DNA of 64,000 bases from Vagococcus humatus (GTDB lineage Bacteria; Bacillota; Bacilli; Lactobacillales; Vagococcaceae). Position numbers and translations under genes: made by a program. The stretch is taken from contig NZ_PXZH01000001.1 in NCBI RefSeq assembly GCF_003950325.1, positions 744,001-808,000 of the forward strand, in the 5' to 3' direction. Of this stretch, positions 1 through 7,630 are shown piece after piece. Every line of letters starts with the position of its first letter. Positions within the stretch are counted from its first letter, which is position 1. The notes beneath the pieces were generated by a model that was not told where the DNA came from, searched no databases, and saw only the letters and a program-made list of their open reading frames with translations.

Positions 1-1290
1 TTGGCATACTGCTACCCCTTGACCATTTTTCTCTTGATGAAGAGATTGAACTGCCGTTTGAGTTAACACTTGAATGCCTTTTTCTTCTGCTATTTTTTGT
101 ATTTCTAAAGAAACCTCTACATCTAACATCGGAAGTAAGTGATCAGAAAATTCTACCACTGTCACCTTAGTTCCAAAATTAGCATACATAAAAGCAAATT
201 CCATCCCGATAACTCCGCCACCAATAATTGTAATAGAGTCAATCGTTTCAGGATAAGACAGCGCAGTCGTACTAGTTAAAACGAAGTCCTGCTCTATACC
301 TGAAATAGGCAACTTAGAGTGCTTGGATCCTGTTGCAATAATCGTATCCGTTGCTTGAATAACATACTGAGTATCCTTATTTTCTACCAACACTTGTTGA
401 TTGTTTTTAAACTGAGCTTGTCCTTTGATTAACTTAATCCCTTGTTCATTAACTAAAGAATCAATCCCTGACACAAGTTTTTGACAAATAGCCTCTTTTT
501 TCTCAAGTACTTTCCCCATATTAACAGAGTAATCAGAGACTTCTATCCCAAATTCTGCTGCTTGCGTAAATTGATGATAAACTTCAGCAGATTTTACTAA
601 GGCTTTCGTTGGAATACAGCCAACATTTAAACAAGTACCACCTAATGCTTCTTTTTCCACTAAAACAACTTGCTTTCCTTGTTTAGCAGCGTACAAAGCA
701 GCTACATATCCACCAGGTCCTGCACCGATAATCAATAAATCTGGTGTTAGTTCAACTTCTTGCTTAACTGCTTTAGACTGAGAACAGTTTGATGGCTGTG
801 TCTCTCCTTCTATTTCACATAAAACAGTGCCTGTCATAACTTTTTCCCCTGTATTGACTAGCACTTGTTTGACTATACCATCACTAGGCGCTAACACTGG
901 CACAGTCGACTTATTGCCTTCTAATTGAAATAGTTCTTGATCTTGGACGACCTTATCTCCCACATTTATATTAATCTCTGCAATAAGAGTCTGACTATCT
1001 GGTGCCACTTCGTCTGTAACAGATACTTTAACAACCGATGTATCACAACAGTTTGGCTCAAGTTGTTTTACCTCTAAAATGGCTACCTCATTTGTGACCT
1101 CTTGTCCCACTTCGACTAAAACAGCCTCAATCTGATAACTTTCCTCTGCCAAAACAGAAAGAGAAGATTTACTTCCTTCTAATTGTAGTAATTCCTCCCC
1201 TTTAGCTACTACATCTCCTACTTTTACACCTATCCATTCTACTTTTGTTTGAGTATCCTGATCTAATTCATGTGTTAATCTTACTTTCAA
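1..1290 (-). CDS. lpdA: Dihydrolipoyl dehydrogenase with two N-terminal lipoyl domains, partial (3' end outside window)
   Basis: E3-type flavoprotein that reoxidises dihydrolipoamide with NAD+. I translated it from a TTG at 1290 preceded by GGAGG seven bases upstream; 430 codons are present and the C-terminus lies beyond the left edge. Residues about 1-75 and 87-162 are two lipoyl-like domains with candidate lysines K41 (GSKSS) and K127 (GNKST). An FAD-binding GAGPGG motif follows at 189-194, then the redox CX4C pair C220/C225 (GGTCLNVGC) and a GGGVIG dinucleotide motif. One lipoyl domain on E3 is known in streptococci; two is less usual. The usual Asp before the lipoyl Lys is replaced by Ser/Asn, so modification is uncertain. 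It has its own promoter after the marR terminator. No E1/E2 genes are in view. Confidence 0.9.
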   Translation of the reverse strand, partial: MKVRLTHELDQDTQTKVEWIGVKVGDVVAKGEELLQLEGSKSSLSVLAEESYQIEAVLVEVGQEVTNEVAILEVKQLEPNCCDTSVVKVSVTDEVAPDSQTLIAEININVGDKVVQDQELFQLEGNKSTVPVLAPSDGIVKQVLVNTGEKVMTGTVLCEIEGETQPSNCSQSKAVKQEVELTPDLLIIGAGPGGYVAALYAAKQGKQVVLVEKEALGGTCLNVGCIPTKALVKSAEVYHQFTQAAEFGIEVSDYSVNMGKVLEKKEAICQKLVSGIDSLVNEQGIKLIKGQAQFKNNQQVLVENKDTQYVIQATDTIIATGSKHSKLPISGIEQDFVLTSTTALSYPETIDSITIIGGGVIGMEFAFMYANFGTKVTVVEFSDHLLPMLDVEVSLEIQKIAEEKGIQVLTQTAVQSLHQEKNGQGVAVCQ

Positions 1291-1351
1291 CTTTATACCT
1301 CCACTCAGTTATCTTTACCTATTAATTTGTGATTGATATCACTTTCACAAG

Positions 1352-1386
1352 TTACTTTACACCTAAAAACTTGCTATGTAAAGTAA
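1352..1386 (-). promoter_or_regulatory. Candidate promoter/operator of lpdA: 10-bp perfect inverted repeat
   Basis: TTACTTTACA (1352-1361) and TGTAAAGTAA (1377-1386) are exact inverted repeats separated by 15 bases. Read toward lpdA the arms supply TTTACA as a -35 and TAAAGT as a -10 with a 17-base spacer, so a dimeric repressor bound here would cover the promoter. The adjacent MarR protein is the obvious candidate binder, but this is inference. The same symmetry would also read on the plus strand. Confidence 0.55.
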
Positions 1387-1392
1387 AAAAAT

Positions 1393-1422
1393 AGATAAAA
1401 AAAAGAGCTGTCAAGCAGCTCT
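1393..1422 (-). terminator. Terminator of the marR gene
   Basis: Seven-bp stem AGAGCTG/CAGCTCT with a 5-base loop, followed on the minus strand by eight T. It separates marR from lpdA. Confidence 0.8.
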
Positions 1423-1447
1423 TGTGATTTAATCTAGTCAGTTACAC

Positions 1448-1876
1448 TTATTTATTTGTTAAATTATCAACCATTTTTTCTAAAACAGCTTTAAAAACAT
1501 CTAAATCTTCTTGTGAAATATCTTGTGTGGCATCTTGATGAAATTGACTCCCAATTGGTAATAGAGCCTCTCTTTTTTCATGTCCTTTAGCGGTTAAGGC
1601 AATATGCATAACACGACGATCCTCTAAATCCTTTTCCCGTTGACAAAGATTTTCTTTTTCCATTCGGTCCAACAATCTTGCCACAGAAGACTCTTTAGTA
1701 TTCATTTTATCTGCTAACTCTCGCTGCGATAAACTTTCATCTTCACCAAGAAAGAATAGAGCCGTCCACTTTGCATAAGAAATATCTTCTTTTTTTAACC
1801 GTTGATTAAAAACATCTGTGATTTCTTTTGATGCTTTCTTTGTAATAAAACCAATACAATCTGTTAGATTAAACAT
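1448..1876 (-). CDS. MarR family transcriptional regulator
   Basis: 142-residue winged-helix regulator of typical MarR length. The recognition helix region is about residues 50-80 (QRELADKMNTKESSVARLLDR), followed by the wing motif DRRVMHIALT near 88-97. A single Cys near the N-terminus (DCIGF, C7) sits roughly where thiol-sensing MarR proteins such as OhrR carry theirs; whether it senses oxidants is speculation. It is not convincingly FabT, since no fab genes are nearby. It lies just upstream of, and co-oriented with, the double-lipoyl lpdA, but a terminator separates them, which suggests regulator and target rather than one transcript. A TATACT -10 lies in the upstream gap. Confidence 0.85.
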   Translation of the reverse strand: MFNLTDCIGFITKKASKEITDVFNQRLKKEDISYAKWTALFFLGEDESLSQRELADKMNTKESSVARLLDRMEKENLCQREKDLEDRRVMHIALTAKGHEKREALLPIGSQFHQDATQDISQEDLDVFKAVLEKMVDNLTNK

Positions 1877-2009
1877 CTAATAACCCCCACTTCTTAGTAA
1901 CAAATTTAGTATACATGATTAATAAAAAAAAACAATGAAACTTTTTATCTATAAATTGCTCCTACAACTGCTCTGATTGTGATAGGATGAATAAAAAGGA
2001 GGGACTTGT

Positions 2010-2462
2010 ATGAACTTTTATTCCTATCAGTACTTTTTATCCCAAGCAGGTACTGCTGGTAAAATAAGATTTGTAATAACTGCTGGTTTGTTGCTTAGTC
2101 TAGCTATAGTCCTTGTTAAGTGGCTGCAACATAAAGAAGCGACTAAATATCGAGATCTGTTCATCTTACTACTGTTAAGTTTGTTTTTAATTAGTCTTTT
2201 ACAACTCAACGACTATAAACAAGGAAAAATCCATCAAAACCAATCTGCTCAAATGGTTGAGTTTTTGGATACGGTTAGTACCAACCTCCATATTCCAACT
2301 AAACAATTAGCAGTCAACAATACTAGTCTTAAAGACGGGATGGCGTTACAAGCCGATAAACAACAAGTCTATTTCGTTCATTTTAATGAAGATTTTTCTG
2401 CCTACTCTTTAGAAGAAAGTTTTCTGACTAGACAAACAGAGATTATCCAAATTAACCAATAA
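2010..2462 (+). CDS. DUF3290 family membrane protein
   Basis: 150 residues with two hydrophobic segments (about 19-40 and 49-66), then a soluble C-terminal part. Sequence and position directly before a DUF421 gene match the DUF3290 family, whose function is unknown. The start ATG is preceded by AAAAAGGAGGGACTTGT, a strong ribosome site. The stop is 14 bases before the next start and contributes to its ribosome site, so the two are almost certainly cotranscribed and probably act together. Confidence 0.8.
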   Translation: MNFYSYQYFLSQAGTAGKIRFVITAGLLLSLAIVLVKWLQHKEATKYRDLFILLLLSLFLISLLQLNDYKQGKIHQNQSAQMVEFLDTVSTNLHIPTKQLAVNNTSLKDGMALQADKQQVYFVHFNEDFSAYSLEESFLTRQTEIIQINQ

Positions 2463-2476
2463 AGGAGACTTAATTC

Positions 2477-3115
2477 GTGCCTATTATGCCGATTGCTATT
2501 AAATTAACGCTAGGAATTATTACTTTAGTTATTCAAATCAATTTAACAGGAAAAGGAAACTTAGCTCCTACTTCTGTTTTAGACCAAATTCAAAATTACG
2601 TCTTAGGTGGAATTATTGGTGGAGTGATTTATAACCCACAAATCACGATTCTACAATACTTAATCGTCCTCCTTATTTGGACATTACTAACAGTTACCTT
2701 AAAATATTTAAAGGAACATATCCCTCTTATTAAACAATTTGTAGACGGTAAACCTGTGATTTTAATTAGTAATGGAGAAATTAATGTATCTGCTTGCCTT
2801 AAATTAGGCTTGTCTGCTAACGACTTGATGTTTAAACTAAGAAGTGCTGGATACTCTGATACTAAATCCATTAAACGAGCTGTCCAAGAACAAAATGGTC
2901 AACTTACTATTATTCAATACGGAGAAGCCAGTGTAAAATTTCCTTTAATTACAAATGGCGTCATCGTGGAAGAAACTTTATTGTTAATCGATCAACCAGA
3001 AAGTTGGTTACTAGCTGAACTAGCTAAACAGTCGATTGCTTTATCAGACGTGTACTTAGGAGAATATGTTCATGGCAAGCTACAACTAACTCTATATCCC
3101 AAACCTGCTGGGTAA
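2477..3115 (+). CDS. DUF421 (YetF-type) membrane protein
   Basis: 212 residues; starts with GTG behind AAAGGAG. Three hydrophobic segments in the first 90 residues are followed by a soluble domain with the DUF421 landmarks GKPVILISNGEI (about 94-105) and LMFKLRSAGY (about 117-126). DUF421 proteins resemble Bacillus YetF/YdfR; the biochemical role is unknown. Second gene of the DUF3290-DUF421 cluster. Confidence 0.85.
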   Translation: MPIMPIAIKLTLGIITLVIQINLTGKGNLAPTSVLDQIQNYVLGGIIGGVIYNPQITILQYLIVLLIWTLLTVTLKYLKEHIPLIKQFVDGKPVILISNGEINVSACLKLGLSANDLMFKLRSAGYSDTKSIKRAVQEQNGQLTIIQYGEASVKFPLITNGVIVEETLLLIDQPESWLLAELAKQSIALSDVYLGEYVHGKLQLTLYPKPAG

Positions 3116-3153
3116 ATTAACCCTTTATTTATTATCATTAGGAGTGATGTCAA

Positions 3154-3498
3154 ATGTCTCAATCTCGTGTCAAAAAATTAGATCAAGTTCTTTCAAAATT
3201 AACTTTAGCTTTATTAAGCTTAGCTGTTTTAATGACTTTTTTAACTAAAAATCAAGCAGCAGTATCTTGGCTAACCTATTTATTAATTGGTTTAGTGATT
3301 TTATTACTTATTTTATCTTTTGTTCGTCAGTGGCTACTATATCCTAAACCAACTAGCGAAACTCAGCCAATTCTCTTGCCTAAAGTAAAAGGTGATGGCT
3401 ATGCGATTAATCCTCATCATCCTTTTGGTATCTTTCTCTACCTCTTAATTTGTATTATTTTAGTTTGTGGTCTCTTTTTTACCCTAGTAAAAAAATAA
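3154..3498 (+). CDS. Hypothetical membrane protein
   Basis: 114 residues, start ATG behind TAGGAGTGATGTCAA. Three hydrophobic segments (about 14-30, 36-60, 91-110) with a short polar link that contains LPKVKGDGYAINPHHPFG. I do not recognise the family. It follows DUF421 by 38 bases in the same direction and is likely in the same transcript. Confidence 0.7.
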   Translation: MSQSRVKKLDQVLSKLTLALLSLAVLMTFLTKNQAAVSWLTYLLIGLVILLLILSFVRQWLLYPKPTSETQPILLPKVKGDGYAINPHHPFGIFLYLLICIILVCGLFFTLVKK

Positions 3499-3578
3499 CT
3501 GGCTTTTTAGTTGCAGTTCATCTAAAAAGTGATAAACTTATTTTATGTTAATTTTTTATTATAAAGGAGTAAACAAAC

Positions 3579-3794
3579 ATGAAAAAAGGTAAATATCCCC
3601 CCAGAATCAAGCGGACTGTCCAAACCTTGGATATCTCGCTACTTATTTCTATTTTATTCGGTATTCTATTAATTCCCTTGAGCTATATTCTTGATATTGG
3701 TGCTAACCATTTAGCTCCGATTATGTTACCGATTATACTCTTGTGGATTGGGGTTTTAACTATTTATCGTTACCTGTTTACCCATGAACGCTAG
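3579..3794 (+). CDS. Small hypothetical membrane protein
   Basis: 71 residues, ATG behind AAAGGAGTAAACAAAC. A basic N-terminus (MKKGKYPPRIKR) precedes two hydrophobic helices (about 20-39 and 44-64). Family not recognised. It ends the 2.0-3.8 kb cluster and is followed at once by a bidirectional terminator. Confidence 0.65.
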   Translation: MKKGKYPPRIKRTVQTLDISLLISILFGILLIPLSYILDIGANHLAPIMLPIILLWIGVLTIYRYLFTHER

Positions 3795-3795
3795 C

Positions 3796-3829
3796 AAAAA
3801 AGCCATTCTTCCTATTAGAATGGCTTTTA
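3796..3829. terminator. Bidirectional terminator between converging genes
   Basis: AAAAGCCATTCT / AGAATGGCTTTT stem with a 7-base loop and T runs on both sides. It serves the 71-residue membrane gene (+) and licT (-), whose stop codon lies in its edge. Confidence 0.85.
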
Positions 3830-4666
3830 TTTATTTTCAGCAATCACTCGCTGAATATGTAAAGTTAAATACAACAACTCATCTTCTGAAACATGATAGC
3901 TTTGAGCGTTATCTAAATAAGTCCCAATCTTTTTAGCACAGGCAAAGGATTTAGGATATCTTTCCTTAACTACTGTTACTAAAAATTCATCTCCTTTTGG
4001 GAAATACTCCTTCATTAGCACACGTTGAACAAAATAATTTAAGTGTGTCACCAGTCTCTTGTAATGAAAGCTTCTCTCATCTAATAAGATACCAAAGTTT
4101 TTTGAAATAATTCCTAAAATATCTTTAACTATTTGAACACTTTCCAAAGTAGCTCCAAACTGATTAGATTGGTTGCTGTTTTTAATAAAATGTAACGTAA
4201 TAAAACCAGCTTCATTATCTGACAAATCAAGAGGATACTTGCTTTCAATTAACTGACAAGCTTCTACTGCTACTTGGTACTCTGTGTCATAGATTTTTTT
4301 AATATCTGTTAATAACGGATTAGGTAAGGGAAGACCGTCTTGCAACCGTTGTAGTAAATAGTGAAGATGATCTAGGAACATCAAACACTGTAAATCAGAG
4401 AACTGATAGCCTAACCTTTTTTCTGCCAAAGTAATTATTTGTTTAGCTAATGCTAATTCACTATTATCCATCTCTAGTAAAAGGTGAGAAATATCTAACT
4501 GTTGGGTAGTTCCTTCTACAACAAAGATTTTTTGAATAGCAGATGACGGAATTTCTTCGCCTTTTTTCTTATCAAAGGCTAGTCCTTTCCCCATCACAAC
4601 CACTTCTTTTCCTTCTGAGTTGATAGAAAGCACTACATTATTATTTAATTTCTTAACAATTTTCAT
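3827..4666 (-). CDS. licT: BglG/LicT family transcriptional antiterminator
   Basis: 279 residues: an RNA-binding CAT domain (about 1-55), then two PTS regulation domains. The four phosphorylatable histidines are present at H100 and H159 (PRD1) and H208 and H270 (PRD2), matching LicT spacing. It binds the RAT hairpin in a leader RNA and prevents termination when beta-glucosides are transported. A matching RAT-terminator lies upstream of the PTS gene at 6.7-6.8 kb. Here the antiterminator is second in the operon, after its transporter, so it should be controlled by its own product. A 30-bp palindrome sits in the 90-base gap between them. Confidence 0.92.
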   Translation of the reverse strand: MKIVKKLNNNVVLSINSEGKEVVVMGKGLAFDKKKGEEIPSSAIQKIFVVEGTTQQLDISHLLLEMDNSELALAKQIITLAEKRLGYQFSDLQCLMFLDHLHYLLQRLQDGLPLPNPLLTDIKKIYDTEYQVAVEACQLIESKYPLDLSDNEAGFITLHFIKNSNQSNQFGATLESVQIVKDILGIISKNFGILLDERSFHYKRLVTHLNYFVQRVLMKEYFPKGDEFLVTVVKERYPKSFACAKKIGTYLDNAQSYHVSEDELLYLTLHIQRVIAENK

Positions 4667-4702
4667 CTAAACTCATCACCTTTTATTAGGGTTTACAAGC
4701 AA

Positions 4703-4732
4703 ATAATCTGAGATGGTACCATCTCAGATTAT
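4703..4732. repeat. 30-bp perfect palindrome between the PTS gene and licT
   Basis: ATAATCTGAGATGGT followed immediately by its exact reverse complement (15-bp arms, no spacer). On the minus strand only a weak T tract follows (TTATTTGC), so it is a poor terminator. It may partially attenuate or stabilise the upstream mRNA, or bind a protein. Confidence 0.8.
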
Positions 4733-4756
4733 ACTATTAGCATACCATATCTTGTT

Positions 4757-6613
4757 TTATTTCACTACTGTTAAGAATGCTTCCCCTGTCACTACCTCTT
4801 GTTGATTCAAATCCAGTACATCTAAGTAATCCCCTGAATTAGTAATAACAATCGGTGTAATTGTTGGCTTACCTGCTTGTTTAATCTGTTCTAAATCAAA
4901 AGTAACTAATAAATCTCCTGGCTGAACTTGGTCACCTTTTTTTACATGTAACTCAAACCCTTGTCCCTCTAATTCTACCGTGTCCATACCTATGTGTAAT
5001 AAAATTTCTATGCCAGAAGTTGATTTCAAACCTACTGCATGTCCCGTTGGAAACGCAATTTCTACTGTGCCTGTTACAGGGCTTCGTAATTCTCCAATGG
5101 TTGGTTCAATAGCAATCCCTTTGCCCATAGCACCTGAACTAAACACAGGATCCGCTATATCTGATAACATTTTGACCTTACCAGTTAAGGGACTAACTAA
5201 TATTTCTTTAGCCACTCCTTCTTTTGATAAGTGAGCATCACTGGTTGAACTTGTTTCTTTAGGTGCTTCCACATCAAACCCTAACACTAATGTCAAAATA
5301 AAACTAAGTAAAAAGGCAACCAATGTGCCAATAATCGCACCAGTTACATTAGAAACAATTCCTTCAATCGGACTGATAAAAGTTGGAATACTTAGTAAAC
5401 TAACAATCCCCATAGCAAAAGCTTTGGTACCACTAAAAGCCACAATTCCTCCACCTACAGCCCCACCAATACAAGCAGCAATAAAAGGTTTCTTTAATGG
5501 TAAAGTCACTCCGTAAACAGTAGGCTCGGTAATCCCAAATAAAGATGTAATAGCAGAAGAAAAGGCTAAAGCTTTTCGTTTACTGTTTTTAGTTCTTAAA
5601 AAGACTGCTAAAGCTGCTCCTCCTTGAGCAATAACTGCTGGAAGTAACATTGGTACCATTGTGTCATATTTTGATAAAGATAAATTAATCATCCCAATTG
5701 GAATAAATCCCCAGTGCATACCGAACATAACAAATACTTGCCAAAAACCACCCATTACAATCCCAGCTACGACAGGACTAAAATTATAAACACTGGTGTA
5801 TCCTTTACTTAAAACATCTCCAATTAATGTGCCGATTGGTCCAATAGCGATGAAGGTTAAAGGAACCATGATTAATGCTACTAATAAAGGAACCATGATA
5901 ATTTTTATAAAATCTGGTACCACTTTTTTTATGAATTTCTCCACATAACTTTGAATCCACACAGATAAAATCATAGGAATTACTGTTGAACCATAACCTG
6001 CTAACGGCATAATAACTGGCATACCTAAAAATTTAACAGGAGGCTGTCCAGCTAAAGCAACCATACTTGGATGCATTAACGCAAATGCTGTCATTGAGGC
6101 AATATAAGGATTTACTTTAAATTTCTTAGCAGCTGTAAAAGCTAATAGAATAGGCAAGAACATAAAAATACCATCTGCTGCTGCAAATAAAATTTGATAC
6201 GTTCCACTTTTATCTGACAACCAACCTAGTGTCGTAAATAAAATTAAGAAACCTTTTAACACCCCAGAACCTGCCATAGCTCCTAAAAATGGAGTAAAAA
6301 TAGATGAAATAATATCAATTAAACGGTTAAAAAGATTTTGGTCAGTAGCACTGTCTTCAGAAGTTTGGTCTCCTAATATCTCTGTTAACTCTTGGTACAC
6401 ATCTCCCACTTGGCTACCAATCACAATTTGATACTGACCACCACTTTGAACAACTTGAATAACATCTTGATTTTCTTGAATTTCTTTCGTTTTAGCTTTG
6501 GATTCATCTTTTAAAGAAAAACGTAGTCGGGTAGCACAATGTACCACGGAATTAATATTTTCTTTTCCTCCTACCAAAGTTAAAATCTCTTGGGCTAAAG
6601 CTTTTTTATCCAT
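4757..6613 (-). CDS. bglP: PTS beta-glucoside-type transporter, EIIBCA
   Basis: Three-domain sugar permease that imports and phosphorylates a sugar. Start chosen at 6613, not the ATG 21 bases upstream, because AAAAGGAGAG lies between the two; this gives 618 residues. EIIB comes first with phospho-Cys C26 (HCATRL). EIIC follows with about ten membrane segments (about 100-430). EIIA is C-terminal with the phospho-His motif ILLHIGMD. Order and size match BglP/BglF. The LicT partner and RAT leader support an aryl-beta-glucoside-type substrate. No phospho-beta-glucosidase gene is adjacent, so the exact sugar is uncertain (sucrose- or trehalose-type EIIs are related). Confidence 0.88.
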   Translation of the reverse strand: MDKKALAQEILTLVGGKENINSVVHCATRLRFSLKDESKAKTKEIQENQDVIQVVQSGGQYQIVIGSQVGDVYQELTEILGDQTSEDSATDQNLFNRLIDIISSIFTPFLGAMAGSGVLKGFLILFTTLGWLSDKSGTYQILFAAADGIFMFLPILLAFTAAKKFKVNPYIASMTAFALMHPSMVALAGQPPVKFLGMPVIMPLAGYGSTVIPMILSVWIQSYVEKFIKKVVPDFIKIIMVPLLVALIMVPLTFIAIGPIGTLIGDVLSKGYTSVYNFSPVVAGIVMGGFWQVFVMFGMHWGFIPIGMINLSLSKYDTMVPMLLPAVIAQGGAALAVFLRTKNSKRKALAFSSAITSLFGITEPTVYGVTLPLKKPFIAACIGGAVGGGIVAFSGTKAFAMGIVSLLSIPTFISPIEGIVSNVTGAIIGTLVAFLLSFILTLVLGFDVEAPKETSSTSDAHLSKEGVAKEILVSPLTGKVKMLSDIADPVFSSGAMGKGIAIEPTIGELRSPVTGTVEIAFPTGHAVGLKSTSGIEILLHIGMDTVELEGQGFELHVKKGDQVQPGDLLVTFDLEQIKQAGKPTITPIVITNSGDYLDVLDLNQQEVVTGEAFLTVVK

Positions 6614-6695
6614 GACTATCTCTCCTTTTTTCATAATAGGTATGTTGCACTAGACTGATGCCAGTACTCCCTTTAAATGGCCAATAAAAAGGGAC

Positions 6696-6779
6696 AAAAA
6701 AACCTGAATTGAAAAGAAATAATCATGTCCAAATAAGGGGTTCTCCCCTAATCATTATTATCTCTTTACAACTCAGGTT
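6696..6779 (-). terminator. Leader terminator controlled by LicT
   Basis: Arms AACCTGAGTTG (minus; plus 6769-6779) and CAATTCAGGTT (plus 6701-6711) close a long imperfect stem whose inner part continues nearly to an AGGGGAGAACCCCTT tip. A run of seven T follows. Its 5' arm overlaps the RAT at 6776-6779, so the two folds exclude each other. Confidence 0.88.
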
Positions 6780-6814
6780 TTGCCTAGTCATCCATAGATG
6801 AGTAGTAACAATCC
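6776..6814 (-). promoter_or_regulatory. RAT antiterminator hairpin (LicT target)
   Basis: Minus-strand RNA begins GGATTGTTACTA and ends TAGGCAAAACC, the hallmark flanks of BglG/LicT RAT sites. Between them a further small stem TCATC/GATGA is inserted, making this RAT about 39 bases against the usual about 30. Confidence 0.88.
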
Positions 6815-6842
6815 TAGAAATTGTCTCTATTCACTTAAAGGT

Positions 6843-6876
6843 AGTTTAACAAAATAAACTTGATAAAGCAAGCGCT
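6843..6876 (-). promoter_or_regulatory. PTS operon promoter with overlapping cre-like site
   Basis: On the minus strand -35 TTGCTT (6866-6871), 17-base spacer, -10 TAAACT (6843-6848). The -35 overlaps AAAGCGCTTGCTTT (about 6863-6876), an imperfect catabolite-responsive element centred on AAGCGCTT. CcpA bound there would block the promoter. Transcription would start near 6836, about 22 bases before the RAT. Confidence 0.6.
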
Positions 6877-7473
6877 TTACTTAGTTGATTGAAAGTCACT
6901 TTCTAACATAGCCATTAAATGGATATCAACCCATTGTTTATCAAATAGAAAAGCTTCCCGTTTAGTTCCTTCATTTAAAAAGCCACATGTTTCATAAACA
7001 TGTTTAGCTTTCGGATTAAATTCATAGACTTCTAATTCAATGCGGTGCAAGTTTAATTCTTGAAAACCATAGGCTAACATAAGTTTGGTTGCTTCAGTCC
7101 CTAAGCCTTGATTTTGATAATCCTGACTAATCAACATTCTATAGTGACAAGTATTAGTTGATTCTTGCCACTCATTTAAAACAACTTCCCCAATCACTTC
7201 TTGGGAATGATTAGCATAAATAGCTAAATCTAACCGGTTACTTTGCTGATTTCTTGTGTCATACCATTGTTTAGTCAAATACTCTTCTTCACTGGTCTGC
7301 TTTTTATTGGCTGCGTCAGTAGAAGTAACAGAACCAGTTAGCCGCTTGATCTCTGGCTGATTGATTACCTCATTCATAACTAACCAATCTTCAGATTGAA
7401 AAGGGCGTAACGTTACATTTTCCCCGATTAACGTTGGTTTTTTAGAAAAATGTGGCCAGTGAAATTCTTGCAT
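6877..7473 (-). CDS. GNAT family N-acetyltransferase (RimJ/RimL-like)
   Basis: 198 residues, ATG behind AAAGGAGAGAACTTATC. An Acetyltransf_3-type protein: N-terminal LRPFQSEDW, a central beta-strand region GEVVLNEW, the acetyl-CoA pyrophosphate loop QNQGLGTEATKLML (about 122-135) and the C-terminal ELEVYEFNPKAKHVYETCGF. These enzymes transfer acetyl groups to protein N-termini or small amines; the substrate cannot be told. It lies upstream of the PTS promoter in the same orientation and shows no link to sugar uptake. Confidence 0.85.
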   Translation of the reverse strand: MQEFHWPHFSKKPTLIGENVTLRPFQSEDWLVMNEVINQPEIKRLTGSVTSTDAANKKQTSEEEYLTKQWYDTRNQQSNRLDLAIYANHSQEVIGEVVLNEWQESTNTCHYRMLISQDYQNQGLGTEATKLMLAYGFQELNLHRIELEVYEFNPKAKHVYETCGFLNEGTKREAFLFDKQWVDIHLMAMLESDFQSTK

Positions 7474-7630
7474 GATAAGTTCTCTCCTTTTTTACTCTTC
7501 ATTTAACTAACTAAACTCTTAATTTTAGTATACCATGTTATCTCTTCTGTTTCTCTTACGGTCTGCCAATTAATGACTCTTTTTTTAAACATATGATATA
7601 CTTTAAGCATATCCTTTAGGAGGTGTCAAT

